Assembly (NCBI RefSeq): GCF_901000735.1
Contig: NC_081551.1
Span: 10,263,227-10,327,226, forward strand
Direction: 5' to 3'
Origin: Corylus avellana
Taxonomy: Eukaryota; Streptophyta; Magnoliopsida; Fagales; Betulaceae
DNA length: 64,000 nucleotides
Each line of letters opens with the position of its first letter. Position 1 is the first letter of the stretch. The notes under the pieces were generated by a model. That model saw only the letters and a list, made by a program, of their open reading frames with translations, did no database searches and was not told the origin of the DNA. A program made the position numbers and the translations under genes. Below are positions 34,945-46,000 of the stretch, piece after piece.

Positions 34945-37266
34945 ATGATGCCAATTCTCTTCTTCCCTTTTCTTCTTCTCTCAGCTATTTTCGCTCAACA
35001 GGGGCAATCCCTTGTAAAGCCAGGCTCTTTCTTGACACCAACCACCAACTCTTCTTGGCCATCACCTTCCGGTCTCTACGCCTTTGGATTCTACAAGCAA
35101 GGCAACGGTTATGCTGTCGGCATTTTTCTTGCCGGGCTTCCACAGAAGACGGTCGTTTGGACAGCCGACCGAGACAAACCTCCAGTTCCCGCCGATTCTA
35201 AACTGAATTTCACAACTGATGGACGCCTGGTTCTTCAATCGGCACAAGGCGCAGAGACAGGCCTCGCCAGTTTTCCGGAAGGTGCAAGCTCAGTGTCGAT
35301 GCTTGACACGGGCAACTTTGTTCTCCTTAATTCTGCTAATCAGACGGTATGGCAGAGTTTCGGCTTCCCAACGGACACCTTTTTGCCAACTCAGAATCTT
35401 TCCCACGGGCAAGCGTTGTATTCCAGTATTTCAGAAACCAACAAGTCAACCGGCATATTTCTGGTGTTGATGCAAGAAGATGGATGGCTGGCGATGTACC
35501 CAGTTGGAACTCCATACACGCTTGACTATGGTTATGGGGGACTTGGTATAAGTGGGCAGAAAAATGACGTGGTTCTGCAACTTGAAGCCGATGGTCATCT
35601 CTATTTGATCAATGGCGCTGGCACTATTATAGTGAATATGACAGACGGATATCTTGCAAAAGATGTGGTCTACCGATTGACAATTGATCCCGATGGGATC
35701 TTGCGGCTATACTCCCACGACATGAATCAGAATGGCGATTGGACAATCAAATGGTTTAATCCAAATAATGACGTCTGTATGCCAAAGGGTCTATGTGGGA
35801 TTAATGGATATTGTGTTGCAATTGATCTACAAGTTGGGTGCAACTGTCTTCCTCAATTTGAATTCGTCAACAAGGAGGAGAAGAGTTCAGGCTGTCAAAG
35901 GAATTTCACTATTGCAGAAAGTTGCAAGAGCGACATACATGCCATGGAACCAGTGCCGAACACCGTATGGGAGAATAATAATTATTCAATTATCATATCG
36001 ACAACTCAAGACAATTGCGGAGAAGCATGTTTGCAGGACTGCAACTGTGAAGCTGCGCTGTTCAAAGACGGGGTGTGCACAAAACAGAGGCTTCCTTTGC
36101 GATTTGGGAGAAGAGTTCATACCGACTCAACCGTAGCCCTTATCAAGGTAGGTAAATCTACACCCACTATAGATGGATATCTGCCAAAAGAAAGCAAAAA
36201 AGAGCATTATCGATTGGACATCCTAATTGTCGGTGTTTCATTACTTGCTTTTGCATTAGTTGTCTTGGCGATTTCTGGAATTGCAGTTTACAGAATTCGT
36301 GTTTGGTCGTATAAAGTGATATCTAATCATGGAAACACCGTCTTGGGAGAGGATGTTGCTCCAAAATCATTTACTTATGCACAACTTGAGAAAGTGACGG
36401 GTGGCTTTAAGGAAGAGCTTGGCAGAGGAGCCTTTGGGACAGTATATAAAGGGGCAATATGGAATGGCGTCGGCCAGAGGATTGTAGCCGTCAAGAGGCT
36501 TGACAAATTGTTGGCTGAACGGGAAAGAGAATTTCAAACAGAGATGAAAGTTATTGGGAGAACGCATCACAAAAACCTTGTCCGTCTACTGGGTTATTGC
36601 CATGATGGACCCAACAGGCTTTTGGTGTACGAGTACATGAGCAATGGGTCACTTGCAGATGTACTCTTCACACCTCAAAAACAACTTTCTTGGAATGAAA
36701 GAATGGAAATCGCTCGTAAGATAGCGAAAGGAATTCTTTATCTCCATGAAGAGTGTGAATCTCAAATCATTCATTGTGACGTAAAACCCCAGAACATACT
36801 CATGGATGCACACAGATGCCCAAAAATCTCAGACTTTGGATTGGCAAAATTGTTGAAGGCCGATCAAACCAAAACTTTTACTGACATTAGAGGGACAAAG
36901 GGATATGTTGCTCCAGAGTGGCATCGAAAGCTGCCTGTGACAGTCAAAGTAGATGTGTACAGCTTTGGAATTGTGCTGCTGGAGATTATATGTTGTCGAA
37001 AGAGTGTGGACCATGATCGTCCAGAGGAAGAAGCTATTCTTGAAGAATGGGTGTACCAATGCTTTGAGAGTGGTGAGCTTGGTAAACTAGTGAATAATGA
37101 AGAGGTTGACAAGAAACAATTGGAGAGAATGGCCAAAGTAGGGCTTTGGTGCATTTTGGATGAGCCCTCACTTCGTCCTTCTATGAAGAAGGTTCTACTC
37201 ATGTTGGAAGGGACTGTTGATATTCCAACCCCCCCAAGTCCAACATCTTTTCTAAGTGCCATCTGA
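34945..37266 (+). CDS. G-type lectin S-receptor-like serine/threonine kinase (LECRK type), intact and intronless
   Basis: Plasma-membrane receptor kinase of 773 residues, the usual length for this subfamily. It has a signal peptide (1 to about 21), a bulb-type mannose-lectin domain (about 25-150, with VVWTADRDKPP and SMLDTGNFVLL), a Cys-rich EGF/PAN-like region (about 278-400, from CMPKGLCGINGYC), a membrane segment (about 426-450) and a kinase domain (about 488-760). Kinase motifs are GRGAFGTVYKG, catalytic Lys in VAVKRL (about 516), HCDVKPQN (about 610), DFGLAKLL (about 630) and GYVAPEW. Cys replaces Arg before the catalytic Asp, making it a non-RD kinase, a class common among immune receptors. 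The start is the first of two adjacent ATGs, ahead of the hydrophobic signal. No stop or frameshift was seen. A polyadenylation-like AATAAA lies at 37493. A role in pathogen or damage sensing is inferred from the family. Confidence 0.93.
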   Translation: MMPILFFPFLLLSAIFAQQGQSLVKPGSFLTPTTNSSWPSPSGLYAFGFYKQGNGYAVGIFLAGLPQKTVVWTADRDKPPVPADSKLNFTTDGRLVLQSAQGAETGLASFPEGASSVSMLDTGNFVLLNSANQTVWQSFGFPTDTFLPTQNLSHGQALYSSISETNKSTGIFLVLMQEDGWLAMYPVGTPYTLDYGYGGLGISGQKNDVVLQLEADGHLYLINGAGTIIVNMTDGYLAKDVVYRLTIDPDGILRLYSHDMNQNGDWTIKWFNPNNDVCMPKGLCGINGYCVAIDLQVGCNCLPQFEFVNKEEKSSGCQRNFTIAESCKSDIHAMEPVPNTVWENNNYSIIISTTQDNCGEACLQDCNCEAALFKDGVCTKQRLPLRFGRRVHTDSTVALIKVGKSTPTIDGYLPKESKKEHYRLDILIVGVSLLAFALVVLAISGIAVYRIRVWSYKVISNHGNTVLGEDVAPKSFTYAQLEKVTGGFKEELGRGAFGTVYKGAIWNGVGQRIVAVKRLDKLLAEREREFQTEMKVIGRTHHKNLVRLLGYCHDGPNRLLVYEYMSNGSLADVLFTPQKQLSWNERMEIARKIAKGILYLHEECESQIIHCDVKPQNILMDAHRCPKISDFGLAKLLKADQTKTFTDIRGTKGYVAPEWHRKLPVTVKVDVYSFGIVLLEIICCRKSVDHDRPEEEAILEEWVYQCFESGELGKLVNNEEVDKKQLERMAKVGLWCILDEPSLRPSMKKVLLMLEGTVDIPTPPSPTSFLSAI

Positions 37267-38636
37267 AATGTTTTGGATGTTCCAATCCTCCAAATCTGAC
37301 ATCCTTTCTTCGTGTCTTCTAAAATGTGTTTGTACTTGGATTATTCTTAGAAAATAAGTCTTTTCTAGTGATTTGTCTTTGAAGTTTTCTTTTGAATACT
37401 GTGTAACTTGTATCAATGTTTCGGTGTAAGCATTGAGTTTTTTTTTTTTTTTTAGTGTGCCATTTTGAATTGCATTCGTGTAGTAATGCTCCAATAAAAG
37501 AATTTTCTTTTCAAGTTCTTCTCTATTTCAACAACAAAAAAATTATAAATAATGTTAGAATTTATCTAGATAAATCCGTCTTTCTCTATAGCATGGGAAG
37601 AACAAGTGGAATAGATAAACACACCCCCATTTTTAGACATGTTTTTACATCTCAGCCTGATATCTGCTTGCTTGCTATTGTGTGTGTGAAGGAGACTAAT
37701 ACCTCAATCTTAAAATTTCACAGATGACGTAAAAAAGTATAACAGACCAACTCTATTTATATTGAGGGTGAGAGTACATGGTTTCTTAAATAGTACTTCT
37801 CATTATGAACCCAACAATAAAATGGCTGTCAATACCAAAAAAAAAAAAAAAAAAATTGAGGAAATAAACACAACAATCTCCCACTTGAACAACATAAGTC
37901 ATTTAATCAAAAAACTAAACGCAAATAAGCATCCCAAAACACAACCTGATCCAAATGTATTTTAGCATGTAGCAAATGACCAAGACGTTGCTAAAATCTT
38001 CGTTACACTTGAGAAAAGTGTGGACCCATAAGGAGATCCCTGGAAATGAATTTGACACAAAAATGTAGGTCCGTATGTGGCTTCTCTGCAACTTTTTTTT
38101 TTTTGTATTTAATTTAATAAAAGTAATCATTATTGTAGCTTTCTCTAAAACAATCACGAAAGAAATAAACTTTTCTGGAGCTTTGAAAGCTACAAGCTTT
38201 CCCCACCCCCCTCCCCGCCTTTTTTTTTTCTCTCTTTTATTTTTTCACAATCACCACATTGGTCAACCTCTAAGATTGGATGTTGTAGCCATTGGCCAAG
38301 ATTATATTGTAGCTTGATGACTTTTTTAGTTTTTATTCGTGATTTTTTTTTTAATTTATCAAATAATGTGTCAAACGACACGACCTATTTCATAAACAGA
38401 TTAAACATATCATGTCATGTCAACCCGTTATTTGAATGGGTAGTGTCAAGGTGGAGAAGTATAGCTTGTTTAACTAAACCGTTCGTGTCAGGATTAACCC
38501 TTAATAAGTTAGCGGGTCAAGCGGGTTAACCCAAACCCAACACCCACAACCCGTTTTGGTAGCCCTATAGTGATAATCTGTTATTAGCAATCACTTAAAG
38601 TTGTTGTAAATAATATATATTTTTTAATTAATTTTG

Positions 38637-38675
<39 letters not shown>
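37267..38675. other. 3' flank of the lectin receptor kinase and non-coding DNA
   Basis: 37267-37500 is the likely 3' untranslated region, with AATAAA at 37493-37498. Beyond it I see only AT-rich DNA, A- and T-tracts (37838, 38092), a gggtta/taaccc-rich patch near 38420-38560 and a (TA)n run at 38643-38675. No gene is recognised. Confidence 0.5.
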
Positions 38676-38677
<2 letters not shown>

Positions 38678-40099
38678 CCGAAACCCCTTAAAAGTGCCTT
38701 ACAATTGCGACATGTGGCGTAAACTCATTTTTTTAAAAGCTAAACCGATTTTTTAAGACATAATTTTTGAACATTGAACCCAACACTTTTAAAAAGTGAA
38801 CCAGATTTTTACTTAAAAAAGTATCATTAAATTAGCTTAATAATAAGGGCGTTTAATTATATTTCAATAATTTTTCATATACAAATTATTCATAAATTAA
38901 ATATTATTAATGTCAAATCAAATAACGAAACAATTTTTATTAAAAAAAAAAATAACGAAACAAATAATAGAAATCAAATTATTATGTATTAATACGTTTA
39001 TTCACTTTAAAATGCTTATTAAGACGTTTAGAATCCTCCAAAAAAAAAAATGTCAGAATATTATTAAATACCACATCTCTTTCCCTCTCTACGTCCCTCT
39101 CTCTCTCTCTCTCTCTCTCTCGCATTTCCTCTCCACGTCTCTCTCTCTCTCTCTCTCCATGTTTCTCTCCCTTTATTTTGTCTATGCTATCATCTCTCTC
39201 CATGTTTCTCTCCCTTCGTTTTGTCTATGCTATCATTCTTCACGCTAGTGTGTTTCTCTGCAACAAATTGTAATTGAGGATTCACTTTTTTGCAGGTTCA
39301 ATTTTAAAAAAAAATTTGAATTTTATATATATATATTTGATAAACATATAGTGTGTTTTTGTTTGACTTCTATGATTTGTATTGTTAATATGAATTAGCA
39401 ATACTCATACTTTCTGCCTTTGTTGCAATTTGATAAAATATGTTTTATGTTTTGTGTTACTTTGATAGAAATTGTGATTGGGTAGTACAAAACATAAAAC
39501 AATTTTTATCAAATACTTCTAATTTATATTAATAATACAAAACATAAGAGTCAAACAAAAATACACTATTTTTATCACAGAAAAAACATATACAAAAAAA
39601 AAACCATATGAACCCGCGAAAAAAGTAAATACCCAATCACAATTTGTTGCAAAGAAACACACTAACCTGAAAAAAGATAGCAGAAACAAAATGCGGAGAG
39701 AGAGAGAGAGAGAGAGAGAGACGTGAAGAGGGAAAGAGATGTGGTATTTAATAATTTTCCCTAAACGTATTAACATACATATTAAAGTGACTAAACGTAT
39801 TAATACATAATAATTTGATTTGTATTATTTGTTTCCTTATTTGATTTGGACATTAGTTATACTTAATTTATTGAATAATTTATATATGAAAAATTTTTGA
39901 AAGATAATTAAATATCCTTAATTAATCTAATTTAATGAATCGGTTTTTTACTTAAAAAACCGGTTCACTCTTTCAAAGTGATAGGCTCAATGTTCAAAAA
40001 TTATGTCTTAAAAAACCGGTTTAACCTTTTAAAAAAAATGGGTCAACGACATATGTCACAATTTTAAAGCACTTCTAAGGAGAATTTCGGATTTCGGCT
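38676..40099. mobile_element. Giant fold-back element, about 1.42 kb
   Basis: Nearly the whole element is an imperfect palindrome: 38676-39430 pairs with 39450-40099. Ends are AGCCGAAA and TTTCGGCT. Matched landmarks include aagacataatttttgaacat against its complement, and the facing (CT)n (39098-39160) and (GA)n (39693-39722) tracts. Both flanks are (TA)n, which hides any target duplication. There is no coding capacity; it could be a MULE-type or other foldback transposon. Confidence 0.75.
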
Positions 40100-41344
40100 A
40101 CCATATATATATATGATTATTATTACTATTATAAGTCATGTGAAAAATTGAGATATGTAAAGATAAAAGTGGAATGCTGGAAGAACAACAAGCACCCCTT
40201 TCTTATGAAGGTGTCCAAGAAAGTCATTAAGCTCTATTAGAGCACGGCTTCCATTTGAATTTTCCTAAGTTTAAGAAACAAAACTACTTTTTGGTTCCTT
40301 ATCCAAATATAGTTTTCAATAGCTTATATTACTTTCTATATATCATTAAAATATTATTTTTTTACAAAATACAAGTTGCATATCTACCCTTGAGTTTTTT
40401 ACAAAATCCCAACATTAATCCCTAATAAAAGGCAAAAAAAATGAAAAATGAGAGAAGAAAAAGAAATATTTATATTAAAATAATCTATAGATAAGCTCTT
40501 TTGGTTCCTTACACATGGGTAGCACTGTAGCATTCACAATGTTTAGGGAAGCAATGGGGTAGCACTGTAGCATTCACATTCACAATGTAGCTCTTTTGGT
40601 TCCCTACATGGGGTAGCATTGTAGCTGCTGTAGGTGACTTTTTGTGGTTGTTTTTTTAGATTTTCTTTATATATAAGAAAGGGAATGAGTTATAGGGTGT
40701 CTGTTCCTAGTACTATTAGCAACAACATGAGCTGCCAAGTTTATTGTATGGGGTAAGTCTTAGAGACCCACTTCTTACCTCACCTATCCAAGAAACAACA
40801 TGAGCTAAACACATTTAAAATCAATTCTTGCATTTAAAAAAAAAAAAAAAACCCTCAATTTACCATATCGAACGTTCAAGTTTTTACAATTTCACCCCTT
40901 CATTAAGAATTTCTGTTAAATCTTAGCAAAGTTTGTGAACATTACCAAAATACTCGAGTCTTTTTTTTCAAAAGAAAAAAAAAAAAAAAAAACTAATGGG
41001 TCAAATTTGAGATTTTTTTTTTTCTAAAAAAACTACTTTTAACTTTTAATTAAGGGTAAATTTGAAATTTTATAAAATTCAAAGGTCATTTCACTCTTTT
41101 ACCATCTGATTTAATCACAAACCTTAGTAGGAGGGGTGCCATTGCAAAAAATTCAAAATTCAAAATACTAAATAGATAGTTTTTTAAATTTTAAAAGGAT
41201 AATTACGATTCAATTAATTAGTGAAGTTTCAGAAAAAACAACTAAGATATAAGTGTAGAAACCAACAATCAAGTGTTAAAAAAACGAAAATATTAAAAAA
41301 AGAAAAAAGAAAAAAGAAGAAGCTATTTATAAAGACCATATACT
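40100..41344. other. Non-coding DNA with short tandem repeats
   Basis: 40496-40630 repeats gctcttttggttcc and gggtagcactgtagcattca two or three times. 40850-41160 has MITE-like inverted scraps (tttcaccccttcattaag against aatttgaaattttataaaat surroundings). No gene is recognised. Confidence 0.4.
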
Positions 41345-42520
41345 AACCGTTAGGGCAGGGTGAAACACGAGGCCCATTCAGCAAGGCATATCTGCTAGTT
41401 TGCTGCCAAAATGTGGGCAGCTATACAACACCTGAAACCATGGGAAAACACAAGAAATAATCATTGTAGGGTGATAGAACGATCTGCAATTCGAGAAAAT
41501 TATTGATTGGCATACAACTCCAATGGTGTTTTGTTCACAAGGTCATCAACGTGAACACACTTTTCTAATACAATTAAAAAATGCACTAATTCATCCAAAA
41601 CATCTACAAAATTAGCACAGAATCTTCTTTAAAAGAAGCACACAGTACATCTATTTCAATACATTTACTTGATTTAACTTAAGATCTTTCATTAAACATA
41701 AATTTCCAATCCCACATCATTTTGGGTCCTTTAGTCCTGTTTTTATCATCCAATAGGACTATCGAACAACACTCTTTCAGTAAAAAGAAGGAGCACCAAA
41801 TTCTCATACCAATACTTCTTATCACAAAATCAAAGCTAGTCCATAAACAGATTTTTTGGTTCAAGATTCCCATTTTGCCTTAGTCCACAGAATGGGTTTT
41901 CACAGAAAGGCAATCAACAACCCAACATTAAAAGGAAATTTATGCAATAATCAGAAAACCGAAAATTCAATAACCACTCAACAAATTTTATGTTTTTTCC
42001 GATCAAAACGGACATACTCGGCCAAAAGAAGGATCAACCAACAAAATTACAACCCATTTGGTCCATCATTATGGAAATCTTCAAAGAAAAGAAACCCCCA
42101 AAAAGATAGGCTTCTTTCCCCTCATCAGTTTCGGCCAAAACACGAAGAACAGCACAAAATTTTACGCAAAATCAACAATCAAAACTAAGAAGCGAGACAA
42201 CCTACCAAAACGAGTTACCCTTTGTTTGGAAACAACGAAAACACCGTATGGACCCAAACCGCACCTTTGCTTCGGAATCTCTCACTCTCTCTCGTCTGAT
42301 TCTCTCCCGTTCTGTGATTCTCGGCCTCTCTGAATCGAGCTCTCTGTTTCTCTCTCACTGTGGATCGATGTGAAATAGCAGAAGGGGGAGAGGGGAAAAG
42401 GGCTCCGCTTACTACAAAGCGCTAACACCTTAGGCCACCAAATTTCTCGGCGCCGGCGGTGTGGGGTGGGATGTGGGGGTGGCTGAGGATATTTAACGCC
42501 TTAATAACCGTCAATATTCT
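41345..42520 (-). promoter_or_regulatory. Promoter, leader and first-intron-like stretch without a coding gene
   Basis: Read on the minus strand: a TATA-like TTAAATATCC near 42500, then a GA/CT-rich leader (42290-42400) typical of plant 5' untranslated exons. A donor-like GGGTAACTCG follows at about 42220, then a T-rich intron-like stretch, and an acceptor TGGTTTCAG at about 41437 before a short exon-like block (to about 41345) with only tiny frames. It could be the orphaned 5' end of a gene, a non-coding RNA, or captured sequence. Confidence 0.3.
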
Positions 42521-42922
42521 TTAATTAAGGTTCCAAAATTATGGTAAATAAGTAATTAAGAAAGGTATTAATATGTTTGATTCCCTTAAAATCTCCAACA
42601 TTTCATTTTTGAAAACAAGTACTACAATAATTGATAATATTAAATAAGGAAATCAAATAAAATATTAATATCAAAATCATTCTTAAATAAAATTCTCATA
42701 TTGACCAACGAAATAGGGACATTTTGGTCTTTGTAATGAGCAGCCAAATATTTTCATCATCATTTTTTTTGATAATAACATTTGCATTCATTCATACATA
42801 ACAAAGTAATCTAGAGTGTAAAAAACACTCTAAACAGATAGAGCCAAAAGCTCTAATGTAATTACATCTTGAATAAAACAAGGGACTTCCTCCATCCATA
42901 TTTCTTCTATGTTTCCTTGGAC

Positions 42923-43099
42923 GAGTAATGATACATTGCACGCCTGGCGTGCATCAACAGTGATGCACGCCAGGCACAAAATTTTTTTTTTATTATTATT
43001 TTATTATTATTTAAAAAAAATAAAAAAAAATAAAAAAAAAATTTTTGCACTGGCGTGCGTGGGCGTGCCACGCACGCCGCGTGCATTGTATCATTACTC
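42923..43099. mobile_element. 177-bp MITE inside LINE ORF2, 10-bp target duplication
   Basis: Inverted ends GAGTAATGATACA(T/A)TGCAC, about 21 bp with one mismatch. The perfect target duplication TTCCTTGGAC is at 42913-42922 and 43100-43109. The interior has a second inverted pair (gcctggcgtgcatc / gatgcacgccaggc) around 42940-42976 and an A/T core. The terminal pattern GNGTAATG and the 10-bp duplication resemble the 7.4-kb MULE. Confidence 0.9.
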
Positions 43100-46000
43100 T
43101 TCCTTGGACTGCCCTTTGACCCATTTTATGAGCTGCATAATTGTCTTCCCTGCTCACGTGCTCAACTGTCCAACTGCGAAAACCATGGGCCACTTCAACA
43201 ATATCACTGATCACCTGCCCGTAGCTACACCAATTAGGACCAGTATTCTTCAAAGCCATAACTACCACCTTCGAATCCCCTTCCAGAATCAAGTCTTGTA
43301 ACCCCAAATCACGACAAAATTCCATCGCACATAAAGCACCCATAGCTTCCGCCGTTGTAGGGTCTGGGCATCCATCCATTGTCTTACTAAGAGCTGCACA
43401 AACCAAACCTTCATGATCTCTTACAACAACCCCAAATCCCATCCAGTTATACTCCTTTCGTAGAGCTACATCCCAGTTAGCTTTGAAAAAACCAGCAGGT
43501 GGGTTCTTCCAACGAAAAGATCTATGAATTGGAACACTATGCACAATTTTCTCTCTTCTCTCCAAAGAATCATTGTACTGTTGTAAATAAACCACTGCTT
43601 CTCTAACAACGGCATTGGGATGCAAAAAAACACCCCCATGAACTACTGTATTTCGTCTGTGCCAAATTCCTTTTGCAATAACCCCAACCAGTGCCATCTC
43701 CTCTGTACTGCATCGTGATACCAAAAATAAAAGAAGATCCCGAAAGGTAAGACTTGTAAATGAAATTTTCTGTAATGACCGTCCACTAACCCCCCAGACA
43801 TCTTGAGCTGCTGGGCATTCCCATAGGACATGAACTATCGATTCCTTCTCTGAACAACAAAACATACAAATATCATCAGACACAACACCCCTTTTCCTCA
43901 GGTTATCTTTAGTGGGTAAGATATTGTTACAAGCTCTCCACAAAAAAACCTTTGTTGGATTCGGTACTAGCAAAGCCCATATTTTCTTCCATATTTCATT
44001 ACAGACATGAGCACTAGACCCTTCCCCATTCTTTAAACCATTCCTCTCCTTCTCCAAAAAATAAGCACTACGAACCGAGAAATCCCCATTTTTTGTTTTC
44101 CCCCAAACCATTCGGTCCTGCTGGTTATATCTGCTTAGAGGTAAACTGCAAATTACCTTCGCCTCTTCTTCCCAGAAAGTGTCTCGAATGAGAGTTATGT
44201 TCCACCCACGGCTGACAGGATCTATCAAATCACTCGCCCGAGCATCTGCAGGTAACCCTTGACAAGGAGATTGTACTTTGAAGGTTGACGGTATTGGTAT
44301 CCACTGCTCCCCCAAAACCCGGATTGACTTACCATCTCCCACCCTCCACATCAAACCAGCCTTAAGCAGGTCCATAGTCGATAGAATACTGCGCCATGCC
44401 AGAGAAGGCCTACTCCCTACAGTTGCATCCAAAAAAGATCCATGATGATAATATTTGCCTCTTAAAATTCTTGCTACCAAACTATCCGGGTTTTTCAATA
44501 TACGCCAGCCTTGCTTCGCCAGCATGGCCTTGTTAAAGCTCGTAATATCACGGAAGCCCATCCCTCCTTGTGCCTTCGACGCTCCCATCTTATCCCAACT
44601 CATCCAATGGATTTTTTTATCATTTTCCTTATGCCCCCACCAGAACTTCTGCATGATTCCATTAAGTTCCTTACATAAAGTTTTCGGCAACAAGAAAATA
44701 CTCATACTGTATGTAGGAATAGCTTGTACCACCGCCTTCAACAATACCTTTTTCCCAGCTTGGGAAAGAAATTTTACCTTCCAATCATTGACACGTTTTC
44801 GCACTTTATCTGTTAGGCTTTGGAATTCTCGAATACGAGATTTACCAACCAACGCAGGAAGCCCCAAATACATATCATATCGTTGAGCCTCAGGGATACC
44901 TGCTAGTTGGATTAAAGCCTCCCTCACCTCCGCACTTGTATTGCGGCTAAAGAATATTGATGTCTTAGCTCTATTCAATCGTTGTCCCGAGGCCTGTTCA
45001 TACCCTTCTAAAAGAGAAGTCAAGTGATTCCAAGCCTGAGAGGTAGCTTTGCAGAACAACAAACTGTCGTCTGCAAAAAATAAATGAGTCAGCCTGGGTC
45101 CCCTAGGAGAAGTAGGGACGCCCCTGAACAAGCCTGCCTCTTCAGCTCTCCCAAGTTGGCGACTTAACGCCTCTGCACACAGAATAAATAAATACGGGGA
45201 TAAAGGATCTCCTTGTCTTATTCCCCGTGTTGGCCTAATACACCCTTCCGGCTCCCCATTAACAATAATAGAATATTTGACCGTAGAAACACACTGCATA
45301 ACCAATTGGACCCATCTATCATCAAACCCCAACCTCCTCATCACCTCCTCAAGAAAACACCATTCAACGCGGTCATAGGCTTTACTCATATCCAACTTGA
45401 GTGCCATGTACCCCACCTTCCCCCACATACGTGAATGCATGGTATGGAGAGTTTCGTAAGCTACCAATACATTATCCGAAATAAGTCGACCTGGAATGAA
45501 CGCACTTTGGGATATGGAGATAATATGATTCAAAATGGGTTTCAATCTATTCGCCAAAGTCTTTGCAATAATTTTGTAAAGAATATTACAAAGACTTATA
45601 GGCCTAAACTGAGAAACATGTGAGGGATTTTTAATCTTAGGAATCAATACAATATGGGTAAAATTGACATCCTCATCTAAAATACCCGTTCTAAAAAAAT
45701 TAGACAAAGTATCGCATACCTCAGTACCAATAGAACTCCAATTATCTTGGAAAAAACAAGCTGGCAAACCATCTGGCCCGGGAGATTTTAAGGGAGCCAT
45801 TTGAGCCAAAGCTGCACTAAACTCATCCACTGTGAACTCCCTAACTAATCTCGCATTCATTTCGCTTGTCACGCTACACTGCATATCAGCCAAGTAATCC
45901 ACTACACCTACAGGGGAGGATGTTGTGAACAAATCCTGGTAATATTTGGTGAAACCCTCTGCAATGGCCTCAGGAGTAACACACTGCTGTCCCCTTTCGT

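Noticed and set aside
38982..39203. Arg/Glu-rich frame over the CT tract
   Set aside because: Encoded by the (CT)n/(GA)n microsatellite within the foldback element.
41856..42333. Plus-strand frames of 110 and 91 codons
   Set aside because: No domain is present, and the composition fits the complement of a T-rich intron and GA-rich leader read on the minus strand.
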